A model generated the notes under the pieces. It was not told where the DNA came from and made no database searches. It saw nothing but the letters and a program-made list of their open reading frames with translations. A stretch of 46,512 nucleotides of DNA from an uncultured bacterium (GTDB lineage Bacteria; Bacillota; Clostridia; Lachnospirales; Lachnospiraceae), in the NCBI GenBank assembly GCA_947073545.1, contig CAMTMP010000032.1, positions 1 through 46,512 of the forward strand, in the 5' to 3' direction. The translations under genes were made by a program, and so were the position numbers. This document shows, one piece after another, positions 1-7,330 of this stretch (within the stretch, counting starts at the first letter, position 1; the number at the start of each line of letters is the position of its first letter).

Positions 1-78
1 CATTGGTCGTTTCTGTTCGGCGGAGATTGGTCATTTTCTTCCGACTCTAAGTGGCTAATTTCTCCCGACGCTAACAAC
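1..78. mobile_element. Probable end of an IS21-family insertion sequence
   Basis: Three degenerate copies of a motif of the form TGGTCA-TTT-CCGACG follow one another at about 25-bp spacing (near 4, 27 and 52), and the last ends close to ...AACAACA. IS21-family elements are known for repeated terminal motifs of this kind and for ends finishing in CA. No istA or istB gene is inside the window, so the body of the element would lie to the left. It directly abuts the inovirus-like genes. The assignment rests on pattern recognition only. Confidence 0.45.
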
Positions 79-88
79 ATGATATAAT
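60..88 (+). promoter_or_regulatory. Candidate sigma-A promoter for the first inovirus-like gene
   Basis: A perfect TATAAT lies at 83-88, with a weak TTCTCC -35 element 17 bp upstream that falls inside the IS21-like end. The downstream gene has a GGGGG ribosome site and starts at 113. If real, the insertion end contributes part of the promoter. Confidence 0.4.
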
Positions 89-112
89 CGCCCTTATAGA
101 GGGGGTGAAAAT

Positions 113-337
113 ATGGGTTATCAAGATGTAGATATAGCATTTCAAAATGCTTTATTTCCATTTGTCATGCTTATCCGATTAGCATTTTTTGTATTTTTGT
201 TTAATCTCATGTTGAAACTTAATAAGTATCTTAATCGAGAATTGAAACATGATTGTACAACGTGTGAATATAAACAAAAATGCATAAAAGACCAGCTTGC
301 AAATATGCCATCATATAACGATGATGACAATTTGTAA
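113..337 (+). CDS. Small membrane protein of the inovirus-like module
   Basis: This 74-residue protein has one strongly hydrophobic stretch (about residues 13-33, FPFVMLIRLAFFVFLFNLML) and then a polar tail with three cysteines (CTTC, then C after KQK) and an acidic end. The start has a clear GGGGGTG ribosome site. It sits first in the module and is separated from the pIII-like gene by a strong terminator, as the major coat gene is in Ff-type phages. However, it has no signal peptide plus short helix layout typical of pVIII, and the cysteines are unusual for a coat protein. I do not recognise the family; a virion or assembly membrane protein is an inference from position. Confidence 0.6.
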   Translation: MGYQDVDIAFQNALFPFVMLIRLAFFVFLFNLMLKLNKYLNRELKHDCTTCEYKQKCIKDQLANMPSYNDDDNL

Positions 338-354
338 ATCAACGATATGTATTT

Positions 355-380
355 AGGACGGTTAAACCGTCCTATTTTTA
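355..380 (+). terminator. Rho-independent terminator between the small membrane gene and the pIII-like gene
   Basis: AGGACGGTTAAACCGTCCT (355-373) is a perfect 9-bp stem palindrome around a central A, followed by ATTTTTATT. In Ff phages a central terminator likewise separates the highly expressed coat gene from gene III. The pIII-like gene begins 12 bases later, so partial read-through is likely its source of transcript. Confidence 0.75.
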
Positions 381-392
381 TTGGGGGTATTT

Positions 393-2213
393 ATGAAAGC
401 ATTATATAAAAAAATTCTGCCATATATATTATCACTTGAAATTTTATTCATGTCGTTTTTTTCTTGTTCTATTACTGTTCGTGCGTCTGATTTTGTAGCG
501 AGGGACATTATCGAATCCGTAGAGTATGGAATAGAATTTAATGACTGGAATCCTTTTTGGGATTTTTTATATTCTTCTGGGGATGGCTTAGTGTATATGC
601 TTTCACAAATGGGGGCGTTTGTTACAAAAGATTTTGTAAAATGGGTAAATAATGATCGAGCTTTAGAGTCACTTGTTGAAACTGTTCCTGTTCCCGCCAA
701 AAAGGAAGATAACAACATTGTATTCACTAAGGAATTTATGACCCAGCTTAAGCAGCTTCTCGACGACTACGCCGCCGAGAACCAGCCGTTTTATTTATGT
801 AATACTACCCGTGCATCTTCTGTTCCTTCAACTGTTTTTCGTAGTAAACAAATGTATAATACTTTCCGCAACTATGTTTCTTCTCATAATTTAACCTCTT
901 TTATTTGTGAAAAAGATGGTATTTTGTTTTCTGATGTCGCTCCAGTCATAAAAGACGGTGGTGGTTTCGTGGTTTTTTATGCGGGTATTGACCCGATTTT
1001 AAATGGACGGGCGTATCTATCTATGTATGATGGAAATTGGCAAAAATATAGTCCTATGTTTGATCTTTATTCTTTTGACGAAACTGGTGATTTTATAGGA
1101 GTGTCTGAGAATTTTAAATCTTTTTCAAGGCTTTATGTTTATCATTCTTGTGACTATTCTCATTCCTCCTTAGACCCCGTTGTTGTGACACAGGATGGTG
1201 GCCGTATAAGGGTATTTAAATCGAAGACTGATCTTATAAGCTATTCCGCAGGCCAGCGCAAAATCTACTACACAAGCAATTATTACGATTACGTCCCAGA
1301 AGACTTACAGGTATCCATTGACGACCTCCAGAAGACCATCGACGACATGCAGGACGTCATAGACAAACTCCTCGACCAGATCACCAACGATACATCCGAA
1401 AGTGAGATCGAAGAACTCCTCCGCCTGATCCTCGAGGAATTGAAGAACAACCAAGGCGGCGGCGGTGACGGATCGGGCGGCGGCAATACAGGCGGCGGCG
1501 ATGTAAACGTGGACATTGACTTAAGCGGCACAAACAGCCTTCTCTCAAAGATACTTGCAAAAGTCACGCAGATATCCGAAAAGATATCTACATCCGCCGG
1601 ACAGTCCATGACGGATGTGGTGAACAGTATCAAGGAACTGGGTGAAATGCTTAAGAAATACTTAAAGACAATCACGGGCGACCTCGACGACATTAAAAAC
1701 AAGTTAGACGAAATGACAGAGGAACAGTTCAGCGAAAAAGCGGATTCCTTTTTAAACGAAACCGCCGGTTCCTTTTCAGAGATCGGGGAAGTGGCAAAAG
1801 GAAAATTCCCCTTTTCGATCCCCAACGACATGCGGACGCTTTTAGAGCTTCTTTCCATTCCCCCGCCTTCTCCGGAAACGTCTGCGCTGTATGATGCCGG
1901 ATCACCCGCCATACTGCCCCTTTCCGGCGACCACGGCGGCGGCGGTTCATCCCGTCCCCCCACCGTCGGCATTGCATCCGTCGAACAAGGAAGCGGCGGG
2001 GGGAGCTTCGGCATATCGGAAAGCGGTGCGCCCGTGATCCTGTGTCCCATTGTCATTAAACGTCTGGGCATCGATTACGCAATTAAAATCGACCTTTCGG
2101 ATTTTGACAAAGTGGCCGCGCTTGCCCGCACCTTTCTCACCTTCCTGTTTATATACGGCCTTTATAACCTGACCTTTAAAGTCATGGGATTGTGGGGTGA
2201 TCTGACGGAATGA
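393..2213 (+). CDS. pIII-like adsorption/minor coat protein of an inovirus-like element
   Basis: 606 residues from the ATG at 393, which has GGGGG 5 bases upstream (an in-frame TTG at 381 is less likely). A signal peptide (about residues 1-31, hydrophobic LSLEILFMSFFSC) is followed by a large AT-rich N-terminal region, a coiled-coil-like segment (about 310-355, DLQKTIDDMQDVIDKLLDQI), a glycine linker (GGGGDGSGGGNTGGG), a second helical/Gly-Ser region and a C-terminal hydrophobic anchor (about 575-597). This secreted-stalk-anchor layout, just before a small hydrophobic protein and Zot, fits the receptor-binding minor coat protein of filamentous phages. No sequence family is recognised. Base composition changes sharply near codon 285, from AT-rich to GC-rich, suggesting exchange of the binding domain. 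Confidence 0.65.
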   Translation: MKALYKKILPYILSLEILFMSFFSCSITVRASDFVARDIIESVEYGIEFNDWNPFWDFLYSSGDGLVYMLSQMGAFVTKDFVKWVNNDRALESLVETVPVPAKKEDNNIVFTKEFMTQLKQLLDDYAAENQPFYLCNTTRASSVPSTVFRSKQMYNTFRNYVSSHNLTSFICEKDGILFSDVAPVIKDGGGFVVFYAGIDPILNGRAYLSMYDGNWQKYSPMFDLYSFDETGDFIGVSENFKSFSRLYVYHSCDYSHSSLDPVVVTQDGGRIRVFKSKTDLISYSAGQRKIYYTSNYYDYVPEDLQVSIDDLQKTIDDMQDVIDKLLDQITNDTSESEIEELLRLILEELKNNQGGGGDGSGGGNTGGGDVNVDIDLSGTNSLLSKILAKVTQISEKISTSAGQSMTDVVNSIKELGEMLKKYLKTITGDLDDIKNKLDEMTEEQFSEKADSFLNETAGSFSEIGEVAKGKFPFSIPNDMRTLLELLSIPPPSPETSALYDAGSPAILPLSGDHGGGGSSRPPTVGIASVEQGSGGGSFGISESGAPVILCPIVIKRLGIDYAIKIDLSDFDKVAALARTFLTFLFIYGLYNLTFKVMGLWGDLTE

Positions 2214-2464
2214 TGAATTTAATTAAGATACTGTTAATAAAGATACTCGGGCTTTTTCCCGACTCTCCCTTTACCGGCCAGACAGCGGACATCGACCTGA
2301 TCTATATTTACTACCTTAACTGGTTCCTGCCCGTTGATATCTGCCTGAACCTGTTTCTTGTGTGGGTAAACTGTATGCTTCTTGTGCTGGTGCTGAAAAT
2401 CCTGTTTAAGCTGTTCTGGGACACGCTTATAACAAAGCTGATGACCTTTATCCCGTTCCCGTAA
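2210..2464 (+). CDS. Small hydrophobic protein, pVI-like position in the inovirus module
   Basis: 84 residues, mostly hydrophobic, with at least two membrane segments (about residues 5-17 and 45-70, LNLFLVWVNCMLLVLVLKIL). Its ATG overlaps the stop of the pIII-like gene (ATGA), which indicates translational coupling. In filamentous phages the small minor coat protein pVI is encoded between pIII and the pI/Zot ATPase, and this gene has exactly that place. No residue motif proves the identity, so pVI is an inference from gene order, size and hydrophobicity. Confidence 0.6.
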   Translation: MMNLIKILLIKILGLFPDSPFTGQTADIDLIYIYYLNWFLPVDICLNLFLVWVNCMLLVLVLKILFKLFWDTLITKLMTFIPFP

Positions 2465-2512
2465 CCGCCCGCCCCGCATGAAAACATCCCGCGCCGGAAA
2501 GCTGTCCCGCAG

Positions 2513-2532
2513 TTTTCCGGACGTTCGGAAAA
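2513..2532. promoter_or_regulatory. Palindromic operator-like site upstream of zot (copy 1 of 3)
   Basis: TTTTCCGGACGTTCGGAAAA differs at one base from the perfect 20-bp palindrome TTTTCCGAACGTTCGGAAAA found twice more at 4221-4240 and 4631-4650. It lies 48 bases before the zot start, in the only sizeable gap between the structural and assembly/replication genes. A dimeric regulator site is the simplest reading; it would also form a hairpin in RNA or single-stranded DNA. Confidence 0.5.
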
Positions 2533-2580
2533 ATACCATACAGGCAGGCAGAAATCATATAAAAAGCAAGGAGAAAACAC

Positions 2581-3429
2581 ATGATCTATTTTGTACACGG
2601 CCGTCCCGGCGGCGGCAAGTCCCTGTTCATGGCAGAAAAAATCTACAGGGAATTAAAGCGCGGCAGAAATGTGATTGCCAACTTCGAAATCAACATGGAG
2701 TATTTCAGTAAATGCCGCCATCCCGAGAAGCTGGGGAAATTTATCTATGTTTCCAATGAGGAGCTTACCACGCAGGCTTACAAAAACATCGACCCGAGGA
2801 CAAAGCAGTTCAGCTACATAGACGGCCTTTGGGGCTTTGCTCTAAACAGCCATGACTTTTCTGAAAAGGGAAAGAAAGTGCAGACAGTCATTGTCTTTGA
2901 TGAATGCGCGGTGCTCTTTAACTCCCGCACCTTCAATGCCCGTGACCGCCTGGAATGGCTTGACCTTTTCATAAACCACCAGAAACTCCGCTACGAAATC
3001 TACATGATCGCGCAGGATGATTCCCAGATCGACAAGCAGATGCGCGGGCAGTTCCATAAAGAGATCGAGTGCCGGTGTGTCACCACCATGAAACTGTTTG
3101 GCAAAATCCTTGCCCTTTTGTGCGGCGGCAACCTCTTTGTCCGCATCCACCGGGATTATACGCTTATGAAACCCATGCGTAAAAAAGACAGCAGAGAGTT
3201 CGCCAAGTATTATACAGGCCGGAAGTATTATAACTTCTATGACAGCTATAAATTGTTTGGCGGACGGGCATCCGTCTGGGAGACGCAGGCGGGCGGCCTG
3301 ACGGCACTAGGAGCGCCTTCGCGACGACGGGGCGGCGGGACGCCCGCCTACGTCTCCATACTTGACAATAGCAATATTTTAGAGTCGCATTTTAAAAAAG
3401 CTGAAAATGGGGGTAATCATGGAATATAA
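2581..3429 (+). CDS. zot: Zot-domain (pI-like) filamentous phage assembly ATPase
   Basis: 282 residues. A Walker A motif GRPGGGKS is at residues 7-14 and a Walker B VIVFDECAVLF at about 103-113, followed by the NHQKLRYEIYMIAQDDSQID segment typical of Zot/pI proteins. In filamentous phages this inner-membrane ATPase drives virion extrusion. A clear transmembrane helix after the ATPase domain is not evident; the most hydrophobic stretch is LFGKILALLCGGNLFV (about 174-190). The C-terminus is glycine/arginine-rich. The start has AAGGAG about 6 bases upstream. It overlaps the following rep gene by 11 bases. Zot is the usual marker gene of inoviruses, so the element call rests mainly on it and on Rep. 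Confidence 0.85.
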   Translation: MIYFVHGRPGGGKSLFMAEKIYRELKRGRNVIANFEINMEYFSKCRHPEKLGKFIYVSNEELTTQAYKNIDPRTKQFSYIDGLWGFALNSHDFSEKGKKVQTVIVFDECAVLFNSRTFNARDRLEWLDLFINHQKLRYEIYMIAQDDSQIDKQMRGQFHKEIECRCVTTMKLFGKILALLCGGNLFVRIHRDYTLMKPMRKKDSREFAKYYTGRKYYNFYDSYKLFGGRASVWETQAGGLTALGAPSRRRGGGTPAYVSILDNSNILESHFKKAENGGNHGI

Positions 3430-4204
3430 CTGCCGTGTGTATGATTACCCGACGGGACAGCACGTCACGATCTACAAAAGAACTATCACACGGTCAGATG
3501 ATTTAGGGAATGAAGATACAGAGGATTTAGAGGTGGAAGCGGATATGAACGTGAATTTCACAAAATCATATAAGAATGAGGACAGGACAAAAGAGGAAGA
3601 GGAACACTGCAAAAAAGTGAGCCTGTCCGGCACAAAAAACAGAATCTATAATATATCACGCTCCAACGTCTGGGACTGGTTTATTACTCTAACATTCGAC
3701 CGGGAAAAAACGGATGCAAGTGACTATGACGTTATTGTCCGTCGGTTAAAGATATTCCTTAACAATCTACAGAAAAGACAATGCCCGGGACTGAAATACC
3801 TTATAGTCCCGGAACTCCACGCCGACAAAAAGCACTACCATTTCCACGGGCTTCTCTCCGGCTGTGACGGACTCCGCTTTAAATACAGCGGGCACGACAC
3901 CAAGGATGGACAGCCGATTTACAACGTGCTTAACTGGACATGGGGCTACACCACCGCAACAAGGGTATATGATACAGAGCGGGTTTCAAGCTACATAACC
4001 AAGTACATCACAAAAGAAACCGGGACATTTTTAAAAGAAAAACACCGCTACTACGCAAGCCGGAACATAAATCGCGCCAGACCGCAATATTTCATCATAG
4101 ATGAAGAAGACTTTTTAAAAATCTATGGGTCAAGCATCACTTACAGCAAGTCGGTGACCATCCCGGAAGCCCACCAGCAGATCAACTATTACGAAATCAG
4201 ATAA
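3419..4204 (+). CDS. rep: HUH-type rolling-circle replication initiator (inovirus Rep)
   Basis: 261 residues from the ATG at 3419 (GGGGG upstream; an in-frame ATG at 3407 is possible). The three rolling-circle motifs are visible: motif 1 WFITLTFD (about 87-94), motif 2 HYHFHG with the HUH pair H141/H143, and motif 3 SYITKYITK with candidate nicking tyrosines Y192/Y196. Such proteins nick the double-strand origin and start plus-strand synthesis of small circular genomes. It follows Zot with overlap and is followed by an origin-like noncoding region, so it probably replicates the circular form of this element. Confidence 0.8.
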   Translation: MEYNCRVYDYPTGQHVTIYKRTITRSDDLGNEDTEDLEVEADMNVNFTKSYKNEDRTKEEEEHCKKVSLSGTKNRIYNISRSNVWDWFITLTFDREKTDASDYDVIVRRLKIFLNNLQKRQCPGLKYLIVPELHADKKHYHFHGLLSGCDGLRFKYSGHDTKDGQPIYNVLNWTWGYTTATRVYDTERVSSYITKYITKETGTFLKEKHRYYASRNINRARPQYFIIDEEDFLKIYGSSITYSKSVTIPEAHQQINYYEIR

Positions 4205-4211
4205 GCAAAAA

Positions 4212-4240
4212 ACGGCGGTGTTTTCCGAACGTTCGGAAAA
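4212..4240 (+). repeat. Left arm of a 29-bp inverted repeat containing a 20-bp palindrome
   Basis: ACGGCGGTG followed by the perfect palindrome TTTTCCGAACGTTCGGAAAA (4221-4240). The exact reverse complement of the whole 29 bases is at 4631-4659. It begins 8 bases after the rep stop. Confidence 0.9.
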
Positions 4241-4336
4241 CTAAAAATTTAGAAAAAATACCTAAAAGTTGAAAAAAAGGTAACTAAAAAGTAAAAAAAG
4301 ATTGTAAAGGTTTTTTTACTGTGGTAGAATACAGAT

Positions 4337-4553
4337 GATAAAAGAAGAGAAACTCATGTATTTCACAAAAAGGAACGAAACCCGATAGATGAGCTACCAT
4401 CTACCGGGTTTCTCCTTCTTTTTTACGGAGAAGTCAACCGCCGGGTTGGGTTACTGCCTACTCGTCACCGTCCAACCACTTGCATATGTAGTATGCCGCT
4501 ACATTCTGCATTACAGCAACGATAAAAGAAAACAAAGAACTCATGTATTTCAC
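4337..4553 (+). repeat. Pair of direct repeats in the inovirus intergenic region
   Basis: GATAAAAGAAGAGAAACTCA... at 4337-4366 and GATAAAAGAAAACAAAGAAC... at 4521-4553 share their first 10 bases and the last 16 (AACTCATGTATTTCAC). They lie about 185 bp apart on either side of the main hairpin. Rep-binding iterons or remnants of a duplication are both possible. Confidence 0.6.
4378..4425 (+). terminator. Long hairpin with T-rich tail after rep
   Basis: AAACCCGATAGATG at 4378-4391 pairs with CATCTACCGGGTTT at 4398-4411 (one non-pair), with AGCTAC as loop, followed by CTCCTTCTTTTTT. It can end rep transcription. In single-stranded phage DNA the same stem could serve as an origin or packaging hairpin. 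Confidence 0.6.
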
Positions 4554-4630
4554 CCCCTTTCCGTTACCAGATTGGGAGCAGTAACAAATCTATTCTACCA
4601 CGTTCGACAAGAACATACAATCTTTACCAT

Positions 4631-4659
4631 TTTTCCGAACGTTCGGAAAACACCGCCGT
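4631..4659 (-). repeat. Right arm of the 29-bp inverted repeat
   Basis: The palindrome TTTTCCGAACGTTCGGAAAA (4631-4650) followed by CACCGCCGT is the exact reverse complement of 4212-4240. Together the two arms bracket the origin-like region. Confidence 0.9.
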
Positions 4660-4722
4660 ATAAAGAACATGTTACGCCCGCAACAAGCAAGCCTTCCCCC
4701 GGGGGTGCAGGGGGATAAATTC

Positions 4723-4750
4723 AAAAAAGGGCTTGCCCTTTTACCTTTTT
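4723..4750. terminator. Bidirectional terminator before the IS30 ends
   Basis: AAAAGGG-CTTG-CCCTTTT (4725-4742) is a perfect stem with A/T runs on both sides, so it could work in either direction. It separates the inovirus-like intergenic region from the transposase-side inverted repeats. Confidence 0.5.
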
Positions 4751-4753
4751 CCC

Positions 4754-4835
4754 GCCTAGCAGAAAAGCCCTGTGCAGTCAACAACTACCTTTTAAACAGA
4801 TTGCTTGTTGACGGCGCAGGGCTTTTCTGCTAGGC
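4754..4835. repeat. Junction of two inward/outward 31-bp inverted repeats, probable abutted IS30-type ends
   Basis: The arm at 4754-4784 (starting GCCTAGCAGAAAAGCCCTG) is the reverse complement, with two mismatches, of the arm at 4805-4835 (ending CAGGGCTTTTCTGCTAGGC); 20 bases separate them. The right arm sits 50 bases before the transposase start, where the left inverted repeat of an IS30 element belongs. The left arm then reads as the right end of a second copy or of a larger element. Without known ends of this IS the assignment is an inference; a structural hairpin is the alternative. Confidence 0.6.
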
Positions 4836-4885
4836 TCGTGTATACTCTGCTCGGGTATACATTTGAAAAAAGGGGCATATATATT

Positions 4886-5629
4886 ATGGGGAAACATCTG
4901 ACATACGAAGAAAGGTTCTATATCGAAAAGGCACTGAAAAACGGCACATCTCCAATACTGATAGCTGAAACTCTCGGCAAGCATTTCACCACAATCTACA
5001 AAGAGATAGAAAAAGGCACGGTTATATTCCTTAACTATGACTACAGCACCCGCAAAGAATACTGTGCCGACGTGGCACAGCGCAAAACGACAGAGCGCGG
5101 GCACAACAAAGGCATCCGGTACAAACTGACAGGCGACAAGCCCCTGTTATCCCGTATTGCAACGCTCATAAAAGACCGGCATTACAGCCCTTACGCTGTT
5201 TTGCAGACCCTCAGAAAAGAAACGCCTGACGCGCTGACCATGTGTGAAACAACCCTCTATAAGTACATCCATCAAGGACTCATCCCTGATGTGTCAGACA
5301 GTGATTTATACATTAAAGCTAACAAAAAGAAGAAGAAAAAGAAGGAAGCGGAACAACGCCCCTGTTACCACAAGCCGCCGGAGAAGTCAATTGCTTACCG
5401 TCCGGAAGAAATCAACGGCCGCAACGATTACGGTCATTGGGAGATCGACACGGTATACAGCGGGCAATGCTGTAGAAGTAAAACCGCTCTTTTGGTACTG
5501 ACGGAAAGGAAGACTTTGGAAGAATACTATATCAGCATGGCAGACCGCACCCTGAACAGTGTCATATCCGCGCTTGATGATCTGGAAAAAGGCATGGGAT
5601 ATGATGCGTTCAAGCGGAAGTTTAAAACA
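4886..5629 (+). pseudogene. IS30-family transposase, 3'-truncated
   Basis: From the ATG at 4886 the protein opens with the IS30 helix-turn-helix (LTYEERFYIEKALKNGTSPILIAETLGKHFTTIYKEI) and continues into the DDE integrase core with the first catalytic aspartate in HWEIDTVYSG. Homology stops after FKRKFKT (codon 248, base 5629), just where the family continues with the second catalytic aspartate (TVDNGSEF). The frame runs on to a stop at 5761 with 43 unrelated residues. Intact family members are about 340 residues, so the last third, with the second D and the E, is lost and the protein should be inactive. The break marks the right boundary of the mobile region with the chromosome. Confidence 0.85.
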
Positions 5630-5664
5630 CCCAAAATTCTCACTTTTTTTATAATGCCCCTTAA

Positions 5665-5739
5665 TAAAACACCTCCATCATACGATATATATTATAATTC
5701 CGGAAATACTTGCTTTTTTCGTGGAAAAAATGATAAAAT
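5665..5739 (+). promoter_or_regulatory. Promoter region of the FliD-like gene (sigma-D-like and sigma-A-like elements)
   Basis: TAAA (5665-5668) and ACGATAT (5682-5688) resemble the flagellar sigma-28/sigma-D promoter, but the 13-base spacing is shorter than the usual 15-16. A sigma-A-like TTGCTT (5710-5715), 18 bases, TAAAAT (5734-5739) follows. Both lie just to the right of the transposase truncation, so the insertion did not remove them. Confidence 0.4.
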
Positions 5740-5759
5740 AATGTTATGCCTATACTATT

Positions 5760-5847
5760 AGGTAGAAACGCCCACTCAAGATACCTTGCAGGCTACGGAT
5801 GGCCGCAGGAGGTATCCGTTATGCTTTCACGGAAGAAAGGAGGGCAT
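5760..5847 (+). promoter_or_regulatory. Structured leader of the FliD-like gene, possible CsrA target
   Basis: AGGTA (5760-5764) can pair with TACCT (5781-5785). ACGGAT (5796-5801) can pair with ATCCGT (5814-5819), which exposes GCAGGAGG in the loop, and ATACCT (5780-5785) can alternatively pair with AGGTAT (5811-5816). A second GGA lies in the ribosome site AAAGGAGG at 5837-5844. A looped GGA plus a GGA in the ribosome site is the arrangement CsrA uses on Bacillus hag mRNA; the application here is inference. Confidence 0.35.
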
Positions 5848-7161
5848 ATGGCTTACAACACCATCAGCAACACAGCAAACGTCTATAATTTCTATATGAC
5901 GTCCTATGCGCCGAAGTCCAGCACACCTTATGACACACATAAGAAAAGTGAGCTTCGCAGCGTATATAATTCAATTGTCAAAATGAGCAAGGAATCTCCT
6001 TTGTTCATTTTAGACACCAGCAAAGAATCCCGGGAATTTGCAGTAGGCATAAAGGAAAACGCCAGAGAACTACGCAATACCATTGCGTCTTTAGGCGGTC
6101 TCGACGAGGAAGAGCTTCTAAATAAAAAAGTAGCTTATTCCAGCAACGAGGAAATTGCCACCGCAAAGTATATCGGCTCCAAAAAGCCGGAAGACGATTT
6201 CCCCTCCTACGAGATCGAGGTAAACCGTCTCGCTTCGTCTCAGGTAAATCTGGGAAAATTCCTTCCCGGTGACACGCCTGCCGCGCTCGCTCCCGACACG
6301 TATTCTTTCGACGTGGGGATCGAGGACTTGAGCTATGAATTTCAGTTCAGCATTAAGTCCAGCGACACAAACAGAGACGTACAGGCGCGCCTGTCAAGGC
6401 TGATTAACAATTCCAACATCGGCATGTCGGCACAGATCATTACCGACGAAAAAGGCGGCTCTGCCCTGCGTATGGAGTCAGACGCTACCGGCTTAAAAGA
6501 CGGCAAAAAAATGCAGTTCCTTATTTCCGACCAGCGCACAAGTAAGACAGCCGGCGTGGTGGATTATCTGGGACTTGACTATGTCGCGTCCCCGGCGGCC
6601 AACGCTTCGTTTCTGGTGAACGGTGAGGAGCATTCCTCCACCAACAACCACTATACGCTGGACCACACATACGAATTGCAGTTCCGGGGCGTAAGCAGCG
6701 AGGAGGGCGAGACTGCTTCGATCGGCATTAAGACCGACGTGGAATCACTGGCCGAAAATATTAACACACTGGTAGGCGGATACAATTCCTTCCTTCAGGC
6801 AGTTTCCGAATACAGCGGCGTACAGCCTAAGAGTGACCGTCTCTTCCATGAGATGAGCAGCGTTGCGAGAGTTTATGCAAAGGGGCTCACCTCCGCAGGA
6901 CTGAATCTGAATCTGGACGGCACTCTGGAAGTAGACAACAACGTGCTGCGCCAGAAGGCTACCAGCGACGACGCCAAAGAAGCATTCTCCTCGATGAAGG
7001 GCTTTACCAATTCTATCCTGCGCAAGTCGAATCAGGTCTCCTTAGACCCGATGCACTATGTGAACAACGTGATCGTGGCTTACAAGAATCCCGGTAAGAA
7101 CTTCGCAAGTCCTTACATCACAAGCGCGTACAGTGGTATGATGTTTAACAGCTACTGCTAA
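5848..7161 (+). CDS. FliD-like (flagellar hook-associated protein 2 family) protein
   Basis: 437 residues from the ATG at 5848, chosen for its AAAGGAGGGCAT ribosome site. The middle contains the beta-structured pattern of flagellar capping proteins (YSFDVGIEDLSYEFQFSIKSSDTNRDVQARLSRLINNS, about 143-190) and the C-terminal part the FliD_C-like pattern (GETASIGIKTDVESLAENINTLVGGYNSFLQAVSEYSG). FliD caps the growing flagellin filament outside the cell. No other flagellar gene is within the window, so the gene may be a stand-alone homologue in a motile or formerly motile Lachnospiraceae. There is no signal peptide, as expected for type III export. It ends in a cysteine. Confidence 0.6.
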   Translation: MAYNTISNTANVYNFYMTSYAPKSSTPYDTHKKSELRSVYNSIVKMSKESPLFILDTSKESREFAVGIKENARELRNTIASLGGLDEEELLNKKVAYSSNEEIATAKYIGSKKPEDDFPSYEIEVNRLASSQVNLGKFLPGDTPAALAPDTYSFDVGIEDLSYEFQFSIKSSDTNRDVQARLSRLINNSNIGMSAQIITDEKGGSALRMESDATGLKDGKKMQFLISDQRTSKTAGVVDYLGLDYVASPAANASFLVNGEEHSSTNNHYTLDHTYELQFRGVSSEEGETASIGIKTDVESLAENINTLVGGYNSFLQAVSEYSGVQPKSDRLFHEMSSVARVYAKGLTSAGLNLNLDGTLEVDNNVLRQKATSDDAKEAFSSMKGFTNSILRKSNQVSLDPMHYVNNVIVAYKNPGKNFASPYITSAYSGMMFNSYC

Positions 7162-7330
7162 TACCCGAAAATTTACAGGCTGTTGCTATGCAGATCGGTC
7201 TTCTGCAAAAGCGGCAGCCTTTCTTTATGCGCAGGCCCGCGTAGGGATATTTGCTGTTTCGCAGCACCCGGGCCGCGCGGCGGGCGAAGAAAAATCTTCC
7301 CTGTCCGATTGTATGATAAGGAGATGTTAC

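Larger units (their letters stand above)
4205..4753. other. Noncoding origin-like intergenic region of the inovirus-like element
   Basis: About 550 bases after rep carry no credible gene. They hold an A-rich stretch (4241-4315), a hairpin at 4378-4411, two near-identical direct repeats (4337-4366 and 4521-4553), a smaller CAACC/GGTTG hairpin near 4435, and a 29-bp inverted repeat bracketing 4212-4659. Filamentous phage genomes keep their plus- and minus-strand origins and the packaging signal in just such a hairpin-rich region beside the replication gene. Which hairpin does what cannot be read from sequence alone. Confidence 0.55.

Noticed and set aside
1289..2071. Minus-strand 260-codon open frame opposite the pIII-like gene
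   Set aside because: Proline/serine-rich shadow of the glycine linker and helical region, without start signals.
4389..4718. A 109-codon open frame in the inovirus intergenic region
   Set aside because: No ribosome site; it runs across hairpins, direct repeats and the inverted-repeat arm, so it is better explained as origin-like DNA.
4754..4835. Reading the large inverted repeat only as a transcription terminator
   Set aside because: The 31-bp arms and 20-base gap are much longer than usual terminators, there is no T-tail, and the right arm is placed as an IS30 left end.
5740..5850. Cyclic di-GMP riboswitch before the FliD-like gene
   Set aside because: The conserved GEMM motifs (GGCAAACC and GACGCAAAGCC) are absent.
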